A stretch of 64,000 nt of DNA from Prorocentrum cordatum (lineage: Eukaryota; Sar; Dinophyceae; Prorocentrales; Prorocentraceae), in contig CAUYUJ010006280.1 of NCBI GenBank assembly GCA_963575745.1, forward strand, positions 186,131-250,130. Reading direction: 5' to 3'. Positions 20,880-29,840 of the stretch are shown here, piece by piece; position 1 is the stretch's first letter, and each line of letters starts with the position of its first letter. The notes below the pieces were generated by a model. It did no database searches, was not told the origin of the DNA, and saw only the letters and a list, made by a program, of their open reading frames with translations. The translations under genes and the position numbers were made by a program.

Positions 20880-21050
20880 CCTCCTTCCCCTCTCATCTCA
20901 TCATCACCATCATCACCATCACCATCACCATCGCCACCATCAGGAAACCTCCACCATCACCAACACCACCATCACCATCATCATCACCATCATCACCATC
21001 ACCACCAATCATCACCATCACGACACAACAACAACAACGATGTCTCTGTG
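20880..21050 (+). repeat. (CAT/CAC)n trinucleotide tract
   Basis: An imperfect ATCACCATC tract ending at ACAACAACAACAACG. It contains no GTAT, in sharp contrast with the genes on either side. Confidence 0.95.
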
Positions 21051-21056
21051 TGTTGT

Positions 21057-21077
21057 TCATAGGCACTTTGGCTCAAG
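21057..21077 (+). other. Dinoflagellate spliced-leader relic, gene B
   Basis: The string TAGGCACTTTGGCTCAAG (21,060-21,077) matches the leader's last 18 bases at 16 positions, and 17 of 21 over the full length. It lies 33 bases before ATG 21,111. Confidence 0.8.
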
Positions 21078-21110
21078 AGGGGGTTATTCTTGGCCGCGTC
21101 TTGCCTTGGC

Positions 21111-22454
21111 ATGGACTCCGCAGGGTATTTTTTCTTGCTCTCCTTTGTATTACTGCGTTTCACCAGAGGTCAGGCAGGAGTACCTGTCGTATGTGACTAC
21201 CTTTTGGATCAGTGGAGTGTATTCGTTGAGAACTTCGATTCATTTTGTTGTGGACTCGTGCGGCACTGCGAGGCAGTATGCAAAGAGAGGGGATGCTCGT
21301 ATTTGGCCCATCGGGAAGGTTTGCACATGGCGTATTCTGGTTTGAACTTCATTCGCACTCTTCGCAGGGCTCGTATACGACGGCGCCTTGTTGCATTTGC
21401 GGAGAAGTGGGCGCACGTAGTATCGGGGCTTCAGCGTCCCCGTGTGGTGGGCGTCTCGGTCGCGAGCGCTGACATCATGGCCATCGGGGACAGTATCCCG
21501 GACTATGTGGCCGTGGCTGTTCAGAAGAACCAGGTGAAGATGGCAGGTAAGTATAACAGCATGGACTGTATGCGGTGTTTTATGCACATGCTTGAGTTTT
21601 GCATGGGCTGCGCGCCCACGGAGTATACCGAGGAGCTGCATCAGTGGTTTCTGAAGCGGCAGTGTCGGAAGTATGGACGCAATGCTGCGGCGGAGCTCGC
21701 GTATTTTGGCGTGGTGTCCTGCGACAGTATGACCACAGCATTGGGTCGTATGAGGAAGGCTCTAAACACCACGTCTCAAGTGAGTGCCGCGACCATGTAT
21801 GTATTGTTCTGCGAGACGCGGCAGGCTATCAATAGGTATTCGCTGCATGGTCTTTGGTATCTCATTGAGCAGCATGACAAGAGGAAGTCTGTGCGGGCAA
21901 ATGTTTCGCGTGTCCGTCATGGGCTCGCATACAGTGTATCCACGCTTCCTTACACAATTCAGGTTTTGGAGGAGATCCGCAGCTGTGTGGGTGTATCACT
22001 CGCTGTGCTGCGGAAGTTACCCTCCAAACGCGCTGGCGGACCTTGGGAGGTGGCGTTTCAGATGGGTCGCCGCCGTTTGTGTCCCAAGGTTGAATTGGAT
22101 GGCATTCCAGAGTTCCGTGTGCTCGCGAGTTGTCTGAGCGTTGTGACTCAGAAGGTCCAGCACAATCAGCAGTATCGCGGCTTGGTCAAGGCCGCGAAGG
22201 GTCTGGGTATCAAGTACGCGAAGTCGTATACTAAGAAGAAGCTCGCGGTGCTGGTGCAGCGCGGTATGCAGAAGCCTGCAGGCACGGGGGCGCGGAAGAG
22301 GAGTTACGAGGAGCTGGTATCCGCAGTGCACGCTCGCGGCGGCTCTGAGTATGAAAGAATGAAAATGCAGGGAAGGTGGATCACCAGACGATTATCCAAA
22401 GTCAAGTTGGAGGCGTTGCTGGCTGAACCCCGAGGGCGGTGTTCATTTGTATAG
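21111..22454 (+). CDS. Gene B: unrecognised Helitron-locus protein
   Basis: The start ATG 21,111 is the first after the spliced-leader relic and gives 447 residues. I recognise no domain in the body (for example QKNQVKMAGKYNSMDCMRC and NTTSQVSAATMYVLFCETRQ), which is basic and cysteine-containing. The C-terminal 100 residues hold two short helical basic segments (KAAKGLGIKYAKSYTKKKL and RWITRRLSKVKLEALLAE) resembling SAP-type DNA-binding motifs, only a suggestion. The hydrophobic run FFLLSFVLLRF at the start coincides with a T-rich DNA tract ending CAG|GAG. Removing about 21,122-21,178 as a tiny intron would join MDSAG to VPVVCDY in frame. Codons show the same GTAT preference as gene A, so it belongs to the same unit. 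Confidence 0.75.
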   Translation: MDSAGYFFLLSFVLLRFTRGQAGVPVVCDYLLDQWSVFVENFDSFCCGLVRHCEAVCKERGCSYLAHREGLHMAYSGLNFIRTLRRARIRRRLVAFAEKWAHVVSGLQRPRVVGVSVASADIMAIGDSIPDYVAVAVQKNQVKMAGKYNSMDCMRCFMHMLEFCMGCAPTEYTEELHQWFLKRQCRKYGRNAAAELAYFGVVSCDSMTTALGRMRKALNTTSQVSAATMYVLFCETRQAINRYSLHGLWYLIEQHDKRKSVRANVSRVRHGLAYSVSTLPYTIQVLEEIRSCVGVSLAVLRKLPSKRAGGPWEVAFQMGRRRLCPKVELDGIPEFRVLASCLSVVTQKVQHNQQYRGLVKAAKGLGIKYAKSYTKKKLAVLVQRGMQKPAGTGARKRSYEELVSAVHARGGSEYERMKMQGRWITRRLSKVKLEALLAEPRGRCSFV

Positions 22455-22795
22455 TTGCATGTTGTCTGACACAGTGGTCGACCAGAAAAGTATGAAAGAA
22501 GAGCATATAGCAGCAATGACATTCACATATACATACATACACACATGTAAACATACTAGTTCGACGCGCATAGCCATTCTTTACACATAGACCTTACCTA
22601 CACAGTCACATGCACATACACATGCGTACGTCGAGACATGCACTCAGAGTTACATACGTCGTATGAATGACATATGACATTTTTACATAGATACACAATG
22701 CAGAAATACATACAGACATACATGCATGCATAGAAAGAGTATTTTCACGTACCTGTTCCAAAAAAATCTGATTTGTTGAGCACACGGTGGCTCCC
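22455..22795 (+). other. AT-rich spacer with ACATACATAC-like runs
   Basis: No gene is seen. The stretch is full of irregular ACATACATA and CACATAC units. Confidence 0.6.
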
Positions 22796-22880
22796 ACGCG
22801 TGTATCTCCGACAAAGAGCAAGGCTGGTATGTATCATATATACCGACATGTTGCGTCTCCAAACTGGCCCAAAAATGGGG
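22795..22880 (+). repeat. Short duplicate of gene A coding sequence joined to a satellite fragment
   Basis: About 35 bases (CACGCGTGTATCTCCGAC, then AAGAGCAAGGCTGGTATG) are almost identical to gene A at about 15,680-15,715, coding for ACISDQEQGWY. ATCATATATACCGACATG and GGCCCAAAAATG, related to the 103-bp satellite, follow directly. Confidence 0.8.
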
Positions 22881-22884
22881 GCTG

Positions 22885-23060
22885 TTGGGGTCATCTTGGG
22901 GTGGAGGACTAGAAGGGTCTGTTCGAGTTCACTCTCTTGAGGCCATCTTGGGGGCCTCTCGGGGTCGTCTTGGGGGGCCTCCAGGGCTATACTGGGGTCC
23001 TCTTGGGCCGTCTTTGCTCCTCTTTTTTGGGCCTCTTGGAACGTCTTCGGCGCTTCTAAG
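22885..23060 (+). repeat. CTTGGGGCCT-type degenerate repeat block
   Basis: Serial GGCCATCTTGGGGGCCTCT-like units upstream of gene C, in the opposite orientation to those upstream of genes A and B. Confidence 0.9.
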
Positions 23061-23217
23061 ACGGAAAAGGCGATAATGTTAAAATGCTATGCGTTGGCTT
23101 TGTCTCATGTGTATCATACGTCTCCCATTGCAGCCATATAATCTCACAGCTGGCGCGGCAGTACCAGTCTTCCCACTCGGAAGTATATTCCCTGCGGTTT
23201 CGATCCAATCGGTCGCA

Positions 23218-24053
23218 ATGGGCCTCGACAGTGGTATGGCCACTGACTTCGCGATGTTGGTTCCAGGGACGCAACCGGGCGCCCCGGCCTCAGCGGAGAA
23301 GGCGAAGGACCAGAAGAAGCGGGAGTGGCTGAAGGTATTCGAGACGTTGCCGTCGCAGTTGCTCAACGTATACGGGCCTTCCAAGTTCGCGAAGTTATCG
23401 GACAAGCAGGTATGGAACGAGATGCAGGAGCCGCTGAAGAGTGGGGCCGTATGGATGTCGGAGATGTGCAGCAAGGAGCCGGAGCGGAGGGGTGTCGGTA
23501 TTAACCGTTTCATTCACGCGATGAAGACCTTCTGCGAGTATCAAAACGATCCCTCGGTACAGGCGGCGAACAAGGCGGTATTGAATCCGACGATGTATGA
23601 GGAGTTCTACAAAGAGATTGAGGAGATCCTGCCGTCCTTGCAGTATTGCCTGGCACCCAAGAAGCAGTATGAGAAAGGGGTGCTGCCGCTCTGCGTGCGA
23701 GCGGCACGGGCGAAGCAGTGCTGCCGGACACGAAGACTGAGCCGGCATTGGACCAGCATGCGAAGAAAGTGTATGAGTGGCTCGACAAGGGTAAACTTTC
23801 GCGAGTGCGTATGATGGCCCATTGGCAAAGCTGTGGGGGGTTGGCATTCGTGGCTCAGTGTCACCACAGGGCCGCCACCTGTTTCAGGTATCACGGGAAC
23901 AGTTTTCACGGAGCTGGTCCAGAGCAGCAGGAGGTATCACTTCAAGAGTTCCAGGCTGCTGTGAAGGTCCGTCATGCGTTGGGCCACAACGGTATTGACG
24001 TGGAGGCGGTGGGCTCACAGGGCTCCGCCGTCAACGATTTCGGCACTGCCTGA
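23218..24053 (+). pseudogene. Gene C: unrecognised protein with a frameshift
   Basis: The most likely start is ATG 23,218 (MGLDSGMATDFAML). The protein is lysine- and glutamate-rich (KAKDQKKREWLKVFETLP, MYEEFYKEIEEILPSL). Near 23,690-23,705 the frame changes by one base: the first frame decays to a basic shadow, while the other continues SGTGEAVLPDTKTEPALD and HAKKVYEWLDKGKLSRVRM to a stop at 24,051-24,053. GTAT enrichment continues on both sides of the break in the proposed frame, supporting the join. No domain is recognised. A very weak spliced-leader-like string (GCAGCCATATAATCTCACAG, about 23,130) lies upstream and is not counted as a relic. Confidence 0.6.
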
Positions 24054-24249
24054 TGGCACGGTATATGAGCAATTTTCCAGAGTCGTGCGTGCACACTGGG
24101 GAGGCAGGGGCTGCATGCATTTAGACCAGGGTATTGCTTCTCTGCATCTCGGGAGTGTATATATGAAGTGCGCGGGAGTGGCAAAACAAAATGTCCCAAA
24201 TAATGAGACCACCTGGTCTGTGGGTGTATGTGCCCCACAAACTTGTTAG

Positions 24250-25930
24250 TGAGTTTCAGTTGTCCTATAATGTTTTTCTCTCATGCTTATCATATGTGTC
24301 ATGTGCAATATGTATCATATATAACAAATGCATGTGTCCGAAATTTGCCCCCAAAATGTGATCAATTGTTGTGTGTCTTTGTCTCATGTCTATCACATCA
24401 TGTGCAATCTGTATCATATATAAGAAGTGCATGTGTCCGAAATTTGCCCCAAAAATGTGACCAACTGTTGTGTGTCTTTGTCTCATGTCTATCATATGTG
24501 CCATGTGCAATATGTATCATATATAGCAAGTGCATGTGGACGAAATTTGCCCCAAAAATGTGACCAACTGTTGTGTGTCTTTGTCTGAGGTCTAGCATAT
24601 GTATCATGTGCAATATGCATCATATATACCAAATGCATGTGTCTGAATTTTGCCCCAAAAATGTGACCAACTGTTGTGTGTCTTTGTCTCATGTCTATCA
24701 TATGTGCCATGTGCAATATGTATCATATCTAGCAAGGGCATGTGGACGAAATTTGCCCCAACAATGTGACCAACTGTTGTGTGTCTTTGTCTGAGGTCTA
24801 GCATATGTATCATGTGCAATATGCATCATATATACCAAATGCATGTGTCTGAATTTTGCCCCAAAAATGTGACCAACTGTTGTGTGTCTTTGTCTCATGT
24901 CTATCATATGTATCATGTCAGTATGACTCATAAATGACAAATGCATGTGTCTGAAATTTGCCACAAAAATGTGACCAACAGTTGTGTGCTTTTGTCTCAT
25001 GTCTATCATATCATGTGCAATATGTATCATCTATAACAAATGCATGTCCCCGAAATTTGCCCCAACAATGTGACCAACTGTTTTGTGTCTTTGTCTCATG
25101 TCTAATATATTCATGTGCAAAATGTATCATGCATAACAAATGCATGAGGCCGAAATGTGCTCCAAAAATGTGACCAACTGTTGTGCGTCTTTGTCTCATG
25201 TCTATCATATGTATCATGTCAATATGCATCATGCATGACAAATGCGTGATTCTGAAATTGGCACCAAAAATGTGATCAACTGTTGTGTGTATAACAAATG
25301 CATGGTGTTGCCTCAAAAATGTGACCAACAGTTGTGTGTCTTTGTCTTATGTCTATCATATCATGTGCAATATGTATTATGTATAACAAATGCATGTCCC
25401 CGAAATTGGCCCCACAAATGTGACCAACTGTTGTGTGTCTTTGTCTCATGTCTAATCTATTCATGTGCCATATGTATCACAATAAGGAATGTATGAGGCC
25501 GAAATTTGCTCCAAAAATGTGACCAACTGTTGTGTGTCTTTATCCCGTGTCTATCATATGTATCATGTGCAATATGTATCATGTATGACAAATGCGTGTT
25601 TCTGAATTTTGCACCAAAAATGTGATCAACTGTTGTGTGTGTTTTTGTCTTAGGTCTATCAGATGTTTCATGTGCAATCTGTATCATATATAACAAAGGC
25701 ATGTGTACGAAATTTGCCCCAACAATGTGACCAACTGTTGTGTGTCTTAGTCTCATGTCCAGGAAATCAATGGCAATATGTATCATCTATATCAAATGCA
25801 TGAGTCTGAAATTTGTCCCCAAAATGTGACCAACTGTTGTGTGTCTTTGTCTCATGTCTATCATATGTATCATGTGCAATGTGTACCATATATAACACAT
25901 GCATGTGTCTGAAATTTGATCCAGAAATGT
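24250..25930 (+). repeat. 103-bp AT-rich tandem satellite, about 16 units
   Basis: The anchor GTGACCAACTGTTGTGTG recurs at 24,457, 24,560, 24,663, 24,766, 24,869, 24,971 and 25,070 and on, a period of 99-103. Each unit reads roughly TTTGTCTCATGTCTATCATA, GTATCATGTGCAATATG, AACAAATGCATGTGT, GAAATTTGCCCCAAAAATG. The array is bounded by related strings (GAGTTTCAGTTGTCCTAT at about 24,250 and GAGTGTGAGTTGTCCTAT at about 25,957). Diverged units occur at 9,946-10,148, 10,985-11,196 and inside intron 2 of gene A. Confidence 0.97.
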
Positions 25931-25974
25931 GACAATATGTTGACTAACCTGCTTGTGAGTGTGAGTTGTCCTAT

Positions 25975-26430
25975 CAGTGTGAGAACCCCGTTTTGAAACA
26001 CGAGCCGCCCTCAACCTCATCCTCCCTCTCTGGTTCCCCCCAGCCCCTAGAGGCCGCGGGCCCCGCCTCTCACGGCGCCCCCCTTCGGGTCCCTCCAGCG
26101 CGCCCCATCGGGAACTCAAGCGAGAGCACTGTTTTGAAACAGGAGCCCCCCTCAACCTAATCCTCCGTGCCCTCTCTGGTCCCCCCCCAGCCCCTAGAGG
26201 CCTCGGGCCCCGCCTCTCACGGCGCCTCTCCTCGGGCCCCTCCAGAGCGCCCCATCGGGAACTCAAGCGAGAACCCCGTTTTGAAACAGGCCTCCCTCAA
26301 CCTTATCCCCCTGGCCCACCCCAGCCCCCAGAGGCCTCGGGCCCCGCCTCTCACGGCGCCTCCCCTTGGGTCCCTCCAGAGTGCCTCATCGGGAACTCTT
26401 GTTTTGAAACAGGAGCCGCCATCAACCTCA
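25975..26430 (+). repeat. Tandem repeat of about 123-147 bp, three to four units
   Basis: The anchor GTTTTGAAAC recurs at about 25,990, 26,131, 26,278 and 26,401 with GAGGCC-CGGGCCCCGCCTCTC between. The unit's edge (CTGCTTGTGAG..GAGTTGTC) recurs at 25,950 and 26,430. Confidence 0.9.
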
Positions 26431-26530
26431 CCTGCTTGTGAGATTGAGTTGTCTGATCAGTTTGACACGTGTATGTGCTTCGTTTCCGTTCGTATGGACT
26501 TTGGTACTTTCCCACAGCATTATGTGTGTG

Positions 26531-26551
26531 CCTTAGCCATTGGGGCTCCAG
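26531..26551 (+). other. Dinoflagellate spliced-leader relic, gene D
   Basis: CCTTAGCCATTGGGGCTCC followed by AG matches the leader at 17 of 21 positions. It lies 59 bases before ATG 26,610. Confidence 0.7.
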
Positions 26552-26609
26552 TCGTATATTGCTTTTCGTATCTCTTTCCATATTTGCACGCGCGTCCGTA
26601 TTGTTGGCA

Positions 26610-27754
26610 ATGGCAGGGCAGTGGGACGAACAGACTGGGGAGTATATCCCATCCAACGAGGAGGTGGCCGAGGGTATGAGGCGCTGGTCTGTGTCACCCG
26701 GCGGGGACGGATTGGTATTCCAATGGCTCAAGGCTCAGGAGAGACAACAGTACCACATAGCTAGGGGGGTGGCCGCTCACTCTTCGAGCTGGTGGTTCCT
26801 TCCGGGCATGCCTCCAGAGAGTGCCTGGAACGAGGTGCCACCAGCTCGAGGGGAAGGCGCGGCCACCCCCTTAGCTGGTGGTATTGGTACTTTTTTCTCT
26901 CCTGAAAGGTGCTGCGCGAGACCACGTGGTTCGCGACCGCAGTGTATTTTCCGTGTATGTGGCAGGGACTCACGGGTGTATGCCTGTGTGTGTCGACCGC
27001 GGAGAGCACGCGCCGTTCAAAGGAGAACGGTATGGTCGAGAACCAGCGGCGTATGGGAGGCATCGAGACCCCAGAGTGGATGGCGTTCGCTGTATACTTC
27101 TACCCTGGCTTGGTATTCGGCAACTTTGATGGTTTCAAAGATCCAGCCGCGCAGTATCTGGGCACACTTGCGGAAGTATTCAATCGGCTGTGCACCCAAG
27201 CTGGTATAGCGAACTGGAGTTCGCACGTATTCGTCCGACCCGGCGGCTGGGTGTATGCTGGCTTGCGCAGGCTGTTGCAGCTCCTGCGTATTCACGTGCA
27301 TTCCGAGGTGGTATCAGGTCTGTCATACAGGCGCATGGCGAGCCTGGATGTATTTGTGGCAACACACACGGCATCCATGGGCATGGAGCCGCCATGTATG
27401 GCTCTGTGGAATGCCTCCCACGACGTCAAGGATGGTATCACCTTGTTCCCGAAGCAGGATCATTGGTGGCACATGCCTGTATGGCGTTCTTTCGGGCAGT
27501 CCGAGTATGGGAATGTCATGGATTACCGTGTGGATCTGGGTATGCCGGCGCATGTCCAGGGCGTCCTGGCGGTATTGGCGCCCCACGGACGCACGGGCGA
27601 TGTGTCCGCGAGGAGGCGTATCGGCACCATGCTGGGACACTTGGCCCCTGATGTATGGGTGCCAGGAGCGCAGCTTGCAGTATTGCGCCCGATGCGTGCC
27701 ATTAGGGACAGGCGCGTGCCAGAAGACGATGAGCACACAGACTCGTCTCTTTAG
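26610..27754 (+). CDS. Gene D: unrecognised Helitron-locus protein with one probable intron
   Basis: Start ATG 26,610 (MAGQWDEQTGEYIPSN) follows a spliced-leader relic. The first exon ends near 26,732-26,750. The rest of the protein is in another frame from 26,909 (LRETTWFATAVYFPCMW) to the TAG at 27,752-27,754. The body is rich in aromatic residues (WMAFAVYFYPGLVFGNFDG, HVFVRPGGWVYAGLRRLL, HWWHMPVWRSFGQSEYG), and the tail is charged (PMRAIRDRRVPEDDEH). No family is recognised. A truncated paralogue lies at 9,018-9,562. The amino-acid conservation between the two copies together with DNA divergence suggests both were once under selection. GTAT is frequent throughout the coding part. Confidence 0.75.
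26733..26908 (+). other. Probable intron of gene D containing a foldback sequence
   Basis: Two inverted arms, from about 26,750 (GTACCACATAGCTAGG, GGTGGCCGC, GAGCTGGTGG) and ending about 26,890 (CCACCAGCTCGAGG, GCGGCCACCCCC, AGCTGGTGGTATTGGTAC), can pair over about 60 bases. A pyrimidine tract TTTTTTCTCTCCTGAAAG|GTG follows. A GC donor at AAG|GCTCAG with this acceptor restores the frame in phase 0. Other donors nearby are possible. Confidence 0.65.
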
Positions 27755-27784
27755 TATGCTTCCAGAGCACGTATGCGTCCGCCT

Positions 27785-27832
27785 CGCCTTGTCCTGCTGC
27801 TCCTCCTCCTCCTCCTCCTCCTCCGGCGGGGC
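27785..27832 (+). repeat. (CTC)n tract 3' of gene D
   Basis: A CTCCTCCTC tract of about 40 bases after GCCTTGTCCTGCTG, shared in outline with the 3' flank of the truncated copy at about 9,706. Confidence 0.8.
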
Positions 27833-27834
27833 AC

Positions 27835-28085
27835 CCATGGGGACAACCATCGGGACCACCATCGGAACAACCATCGCGGCAACCATGGGGACAACCATCG
27901 GGACAACGATCGGGACAACCACAACCATCAGGACAACCATCGGGACAACCATCGGGACATCCATCGGGACAACGATCGGGACCACCATCGGGGCAACCAT
28001 CGGGAGAACCATCGGAACAACAATCGGGACAATCATCGGGACACTCATCGCGACAATTATCGGGACAACCACAACCATCAGGACC
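27835..28085 (+). repeat. 12-bp minisatellite (GGGACAACCATC)n
   Basis: About twenty units of a 12-base repeat with small variants (GGGACAACGATC, GGAACAACCATC). It is absent from the flank of the truncated gene D copy. Confidence 0.95.
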
Positions 28086-28389
28086 TCCAACCAGAGAGAG
28101 GTAGTCACGTGTATTTCGTCGACGAGTGAGCCAGCATTGCACATTGAGGCCGGAACGAGAACCACAGAACAAGAATGAGCATATATCGTCTCACAACAAC
28201 GGAAACAAGTCCTGTGGTATGCTGGCGCCACGCACGTGATACCAGTCAAAATAAGGGTCTTGGCTTGTGTGGTACAGAAACGTTAAAACGTCGGAAAACG
28301 GTACACGTGCCCATTGTTGGAACAGGGGTATAAGTCGTATACTAAGCTAGTTTCCACAAGATGTTACCACAAGAAGTCATTGTAACCAT
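28086..28389 (+). other. No gene supported; right flank of the Helitron-like locus
   Basis: This stretch may hold the element's 3' end. I looked for a CTRR end preceded by a short hairpin and found no convincing case, so the boundary is not placed. Confidence 0.3.
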
Positions 28390-28625
28390 GCGCCAGTGTA
28401 GTAGCCAAGGTCGTCCGCAGGCCACGAAGTGAAGTGTCCGAACGTCATAGGGCGGGAAGCTGGGTGTGGGTGGTGGCGAAGAGTCGTTTGGAAACTTGGT
28501 AGAGCTTGAACCGGCCCCCCCACAAAGTGGGGGTATTGCCCGCCTCCTATGAAAACCCTGGCACTGGTGAGAACGGAGTGTCCCCAGTCTTAAATGATTG
28601 TTGTTGTTGTTGTTGTTGTTGTTGT
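28390..28625 (+). mobile_element. SINE-like element copy 3 with (GTT)n tail
   Basis: Head GCGCCAGTGTAGTAGCC, the CCCCCCCACAAAGTGGGGG hairpin and a (GTT)n tail match the copies at 10,149 and 11,197. The tail runs into a TG-rich tract to about 28,800. Confidence 0.7.
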
Positions 28626-28904
28626 GTGTGTGTTTGTGTGTGTTCGTGTGTGTGTGTCGTCGTGTGTGTGAGTGTTTAGTGTGTGTTTTTTTTTGTGTGT
28701 GTTTGTGTCTGGTTGTGAGTGTGTGTGTGTCTGTGTGTCTGTGTGTGGTTGTGTGTTTGTTTGTGTGTGTGGTTGTGTGTGTTTGTGTGTGAATGGTTGT
28801 GTGAATTGTTGACGCTTCGCGAATCCCACCAGCCCATCCAGAAACGATGCCCATAGGAATTGCCTCGATCAGGGAAGTGGGCAGCACACAGAGGAAGCCA
28901 TTCT

Positions 28905-29230
28905 GAGACATCTTGGGATATCTTGAGCCATCTTGGAGGTCATCTTGGGCTCTCCCAGGCGCTCTTGGAGTCATCTTAATCAGTGCCCCCCCAGAGGCCA
29001 ACATGTGGCTAAAACCGTAGTATAATCAATGATTTGGCATTCTCGCCGAGGCCTCTTGGAGCATCTTGGGTGCCTCTGGGGGGTCTCTTGGGGCCTCTTG
29101 GGGGTCTCTTGGGAGCCTCTTGGGGGCATCCTGGGGGCCTCTTGGGGCTTCCTGGCCACCTCTTAGGACCCTCTTGGGGCGCCCTTGGGAGCCTTGGGGG
29201 CCATCTTTGGGCCATCTTGGGTGAGATCGA
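28905..29230 (+). repeat. CTTGGGGCCT-type degenerate repeat block
   Basis: Serial CATCTTGGGGGCCTCTTGG-like units. An AATCAATGATTTGGC module followed by CTCGCCGAGGCC near 29,025-29,055 recurs at about 29,305-29,335 and, in part, at 34,735-34,765. Confidence 0.9.
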
Positions 29231-29369
29231 CCACAGGAGGGGGGGGGAGAAGAATTAGGGCCCCCTCCTTCAGGAGGCCAAGATGGGGCCCAAACCCTAC
29301 TAAAACCAATGATTTTGGCTTCCTCGCCGAGGCCGTTTTGGACGCCCTGACACCTCACGGATCCCCCCG

Positions 29370-29470
29370 GCCAGGTCCGGGGGAAGGGGTAGGGGGAGGG
29401 GTAAAACCCTCCCGGAGGGGTAAACCCCTCCCCGAAGGGGAAGGAGAAGGGGTGGAAGAGGAAACGCTCT
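29370..29470 (+). repeat. GGGGAAGGGG / GGAGGGGTAAA G-rich repeat
   Basis: Short inverted and direct copies of AAACCCTCCCGGAGGGGTAA-type sequence with a potential hairpin. No gene. Confidence 0.6.
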
Positions 29471-29509
29471 AAACCACCGACGCTCAGAGGGCAAGTGGGA
29501 TTTGTGGTT

Positions 29510-29840
29510 GTGTGTAGGTATGCGTGATCGTGTGTGTGCTTGTGTGGGTTTGTGTGTGTGTGTGTTCGTGTGTGTGTGTTAGTGTGGGATGGTGTGTGAG
29601 GTTTTGCGTGTTTGTGTTTATGTGTGTTCGCGTGTGTGTGTGTGTGTGTTTGTGTGTGTGTGCGTGTTTGTGTGTGTGTGTTGTGCGTGTGTGTTTGTGT
29701 ATGGTTGTGTGTTTGTGTTTGTGTGTGTTTGTGTTTGTGTGTGTTTGTGTTTATGTGTGTGTGTTTTTGTGTGTGTGTGTTCGTGTGTGTGTGCTTGTGC
29801 GGTTGTTTGTGTGTGTGTGTTGGTGTCGGAGGTTGAGGGG
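29510..29840 (+). repeat. TG-rich degenerate (GTGTGTTT)n tract
   Basis: Long frames of alternating Val and Cys here are only products of the repeat. Confidence 0.95.

Noticed and set aside
24250-25930. CRISPR-like or other spacer-repeat array
   Set aside because: Units are contiguous and diverge uniformly. There are no distinct spacers, and the context is eukaryotic.
26718-26735. ATTCCAATGGCTCAAGG as a further leader relic inside gene D
   Set aside because: It lies within a conserved-looking coding frame (VFQWLK) and needs a gap. The match at 26,531 is better placed.
28086-28389. Helitron 3' terminus (hairpin plus CTRR) after gene D
   Set aside because: CTAGT occurs near 28,347 but without a clear preceding hairpin or an AT target, so no boundary is claimed.
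28915-28945. CTTGAGCCATCTTGG resembling the reverse complement of the spliced leader, and a wider idea that CTTGGGGCC blocks are tandem leader relics
   Set aside because: Only the first nine bases match and the repeat unit (10-12) does not fit the 22-base leader.
29510-29840. Val-Cys alternating frames over TG tracts (also 7.86, 28.6, 31.1 and 39.4-40.6 kb)
   Set aside because: Direct products of TG and TGTCTGGCG repeats.
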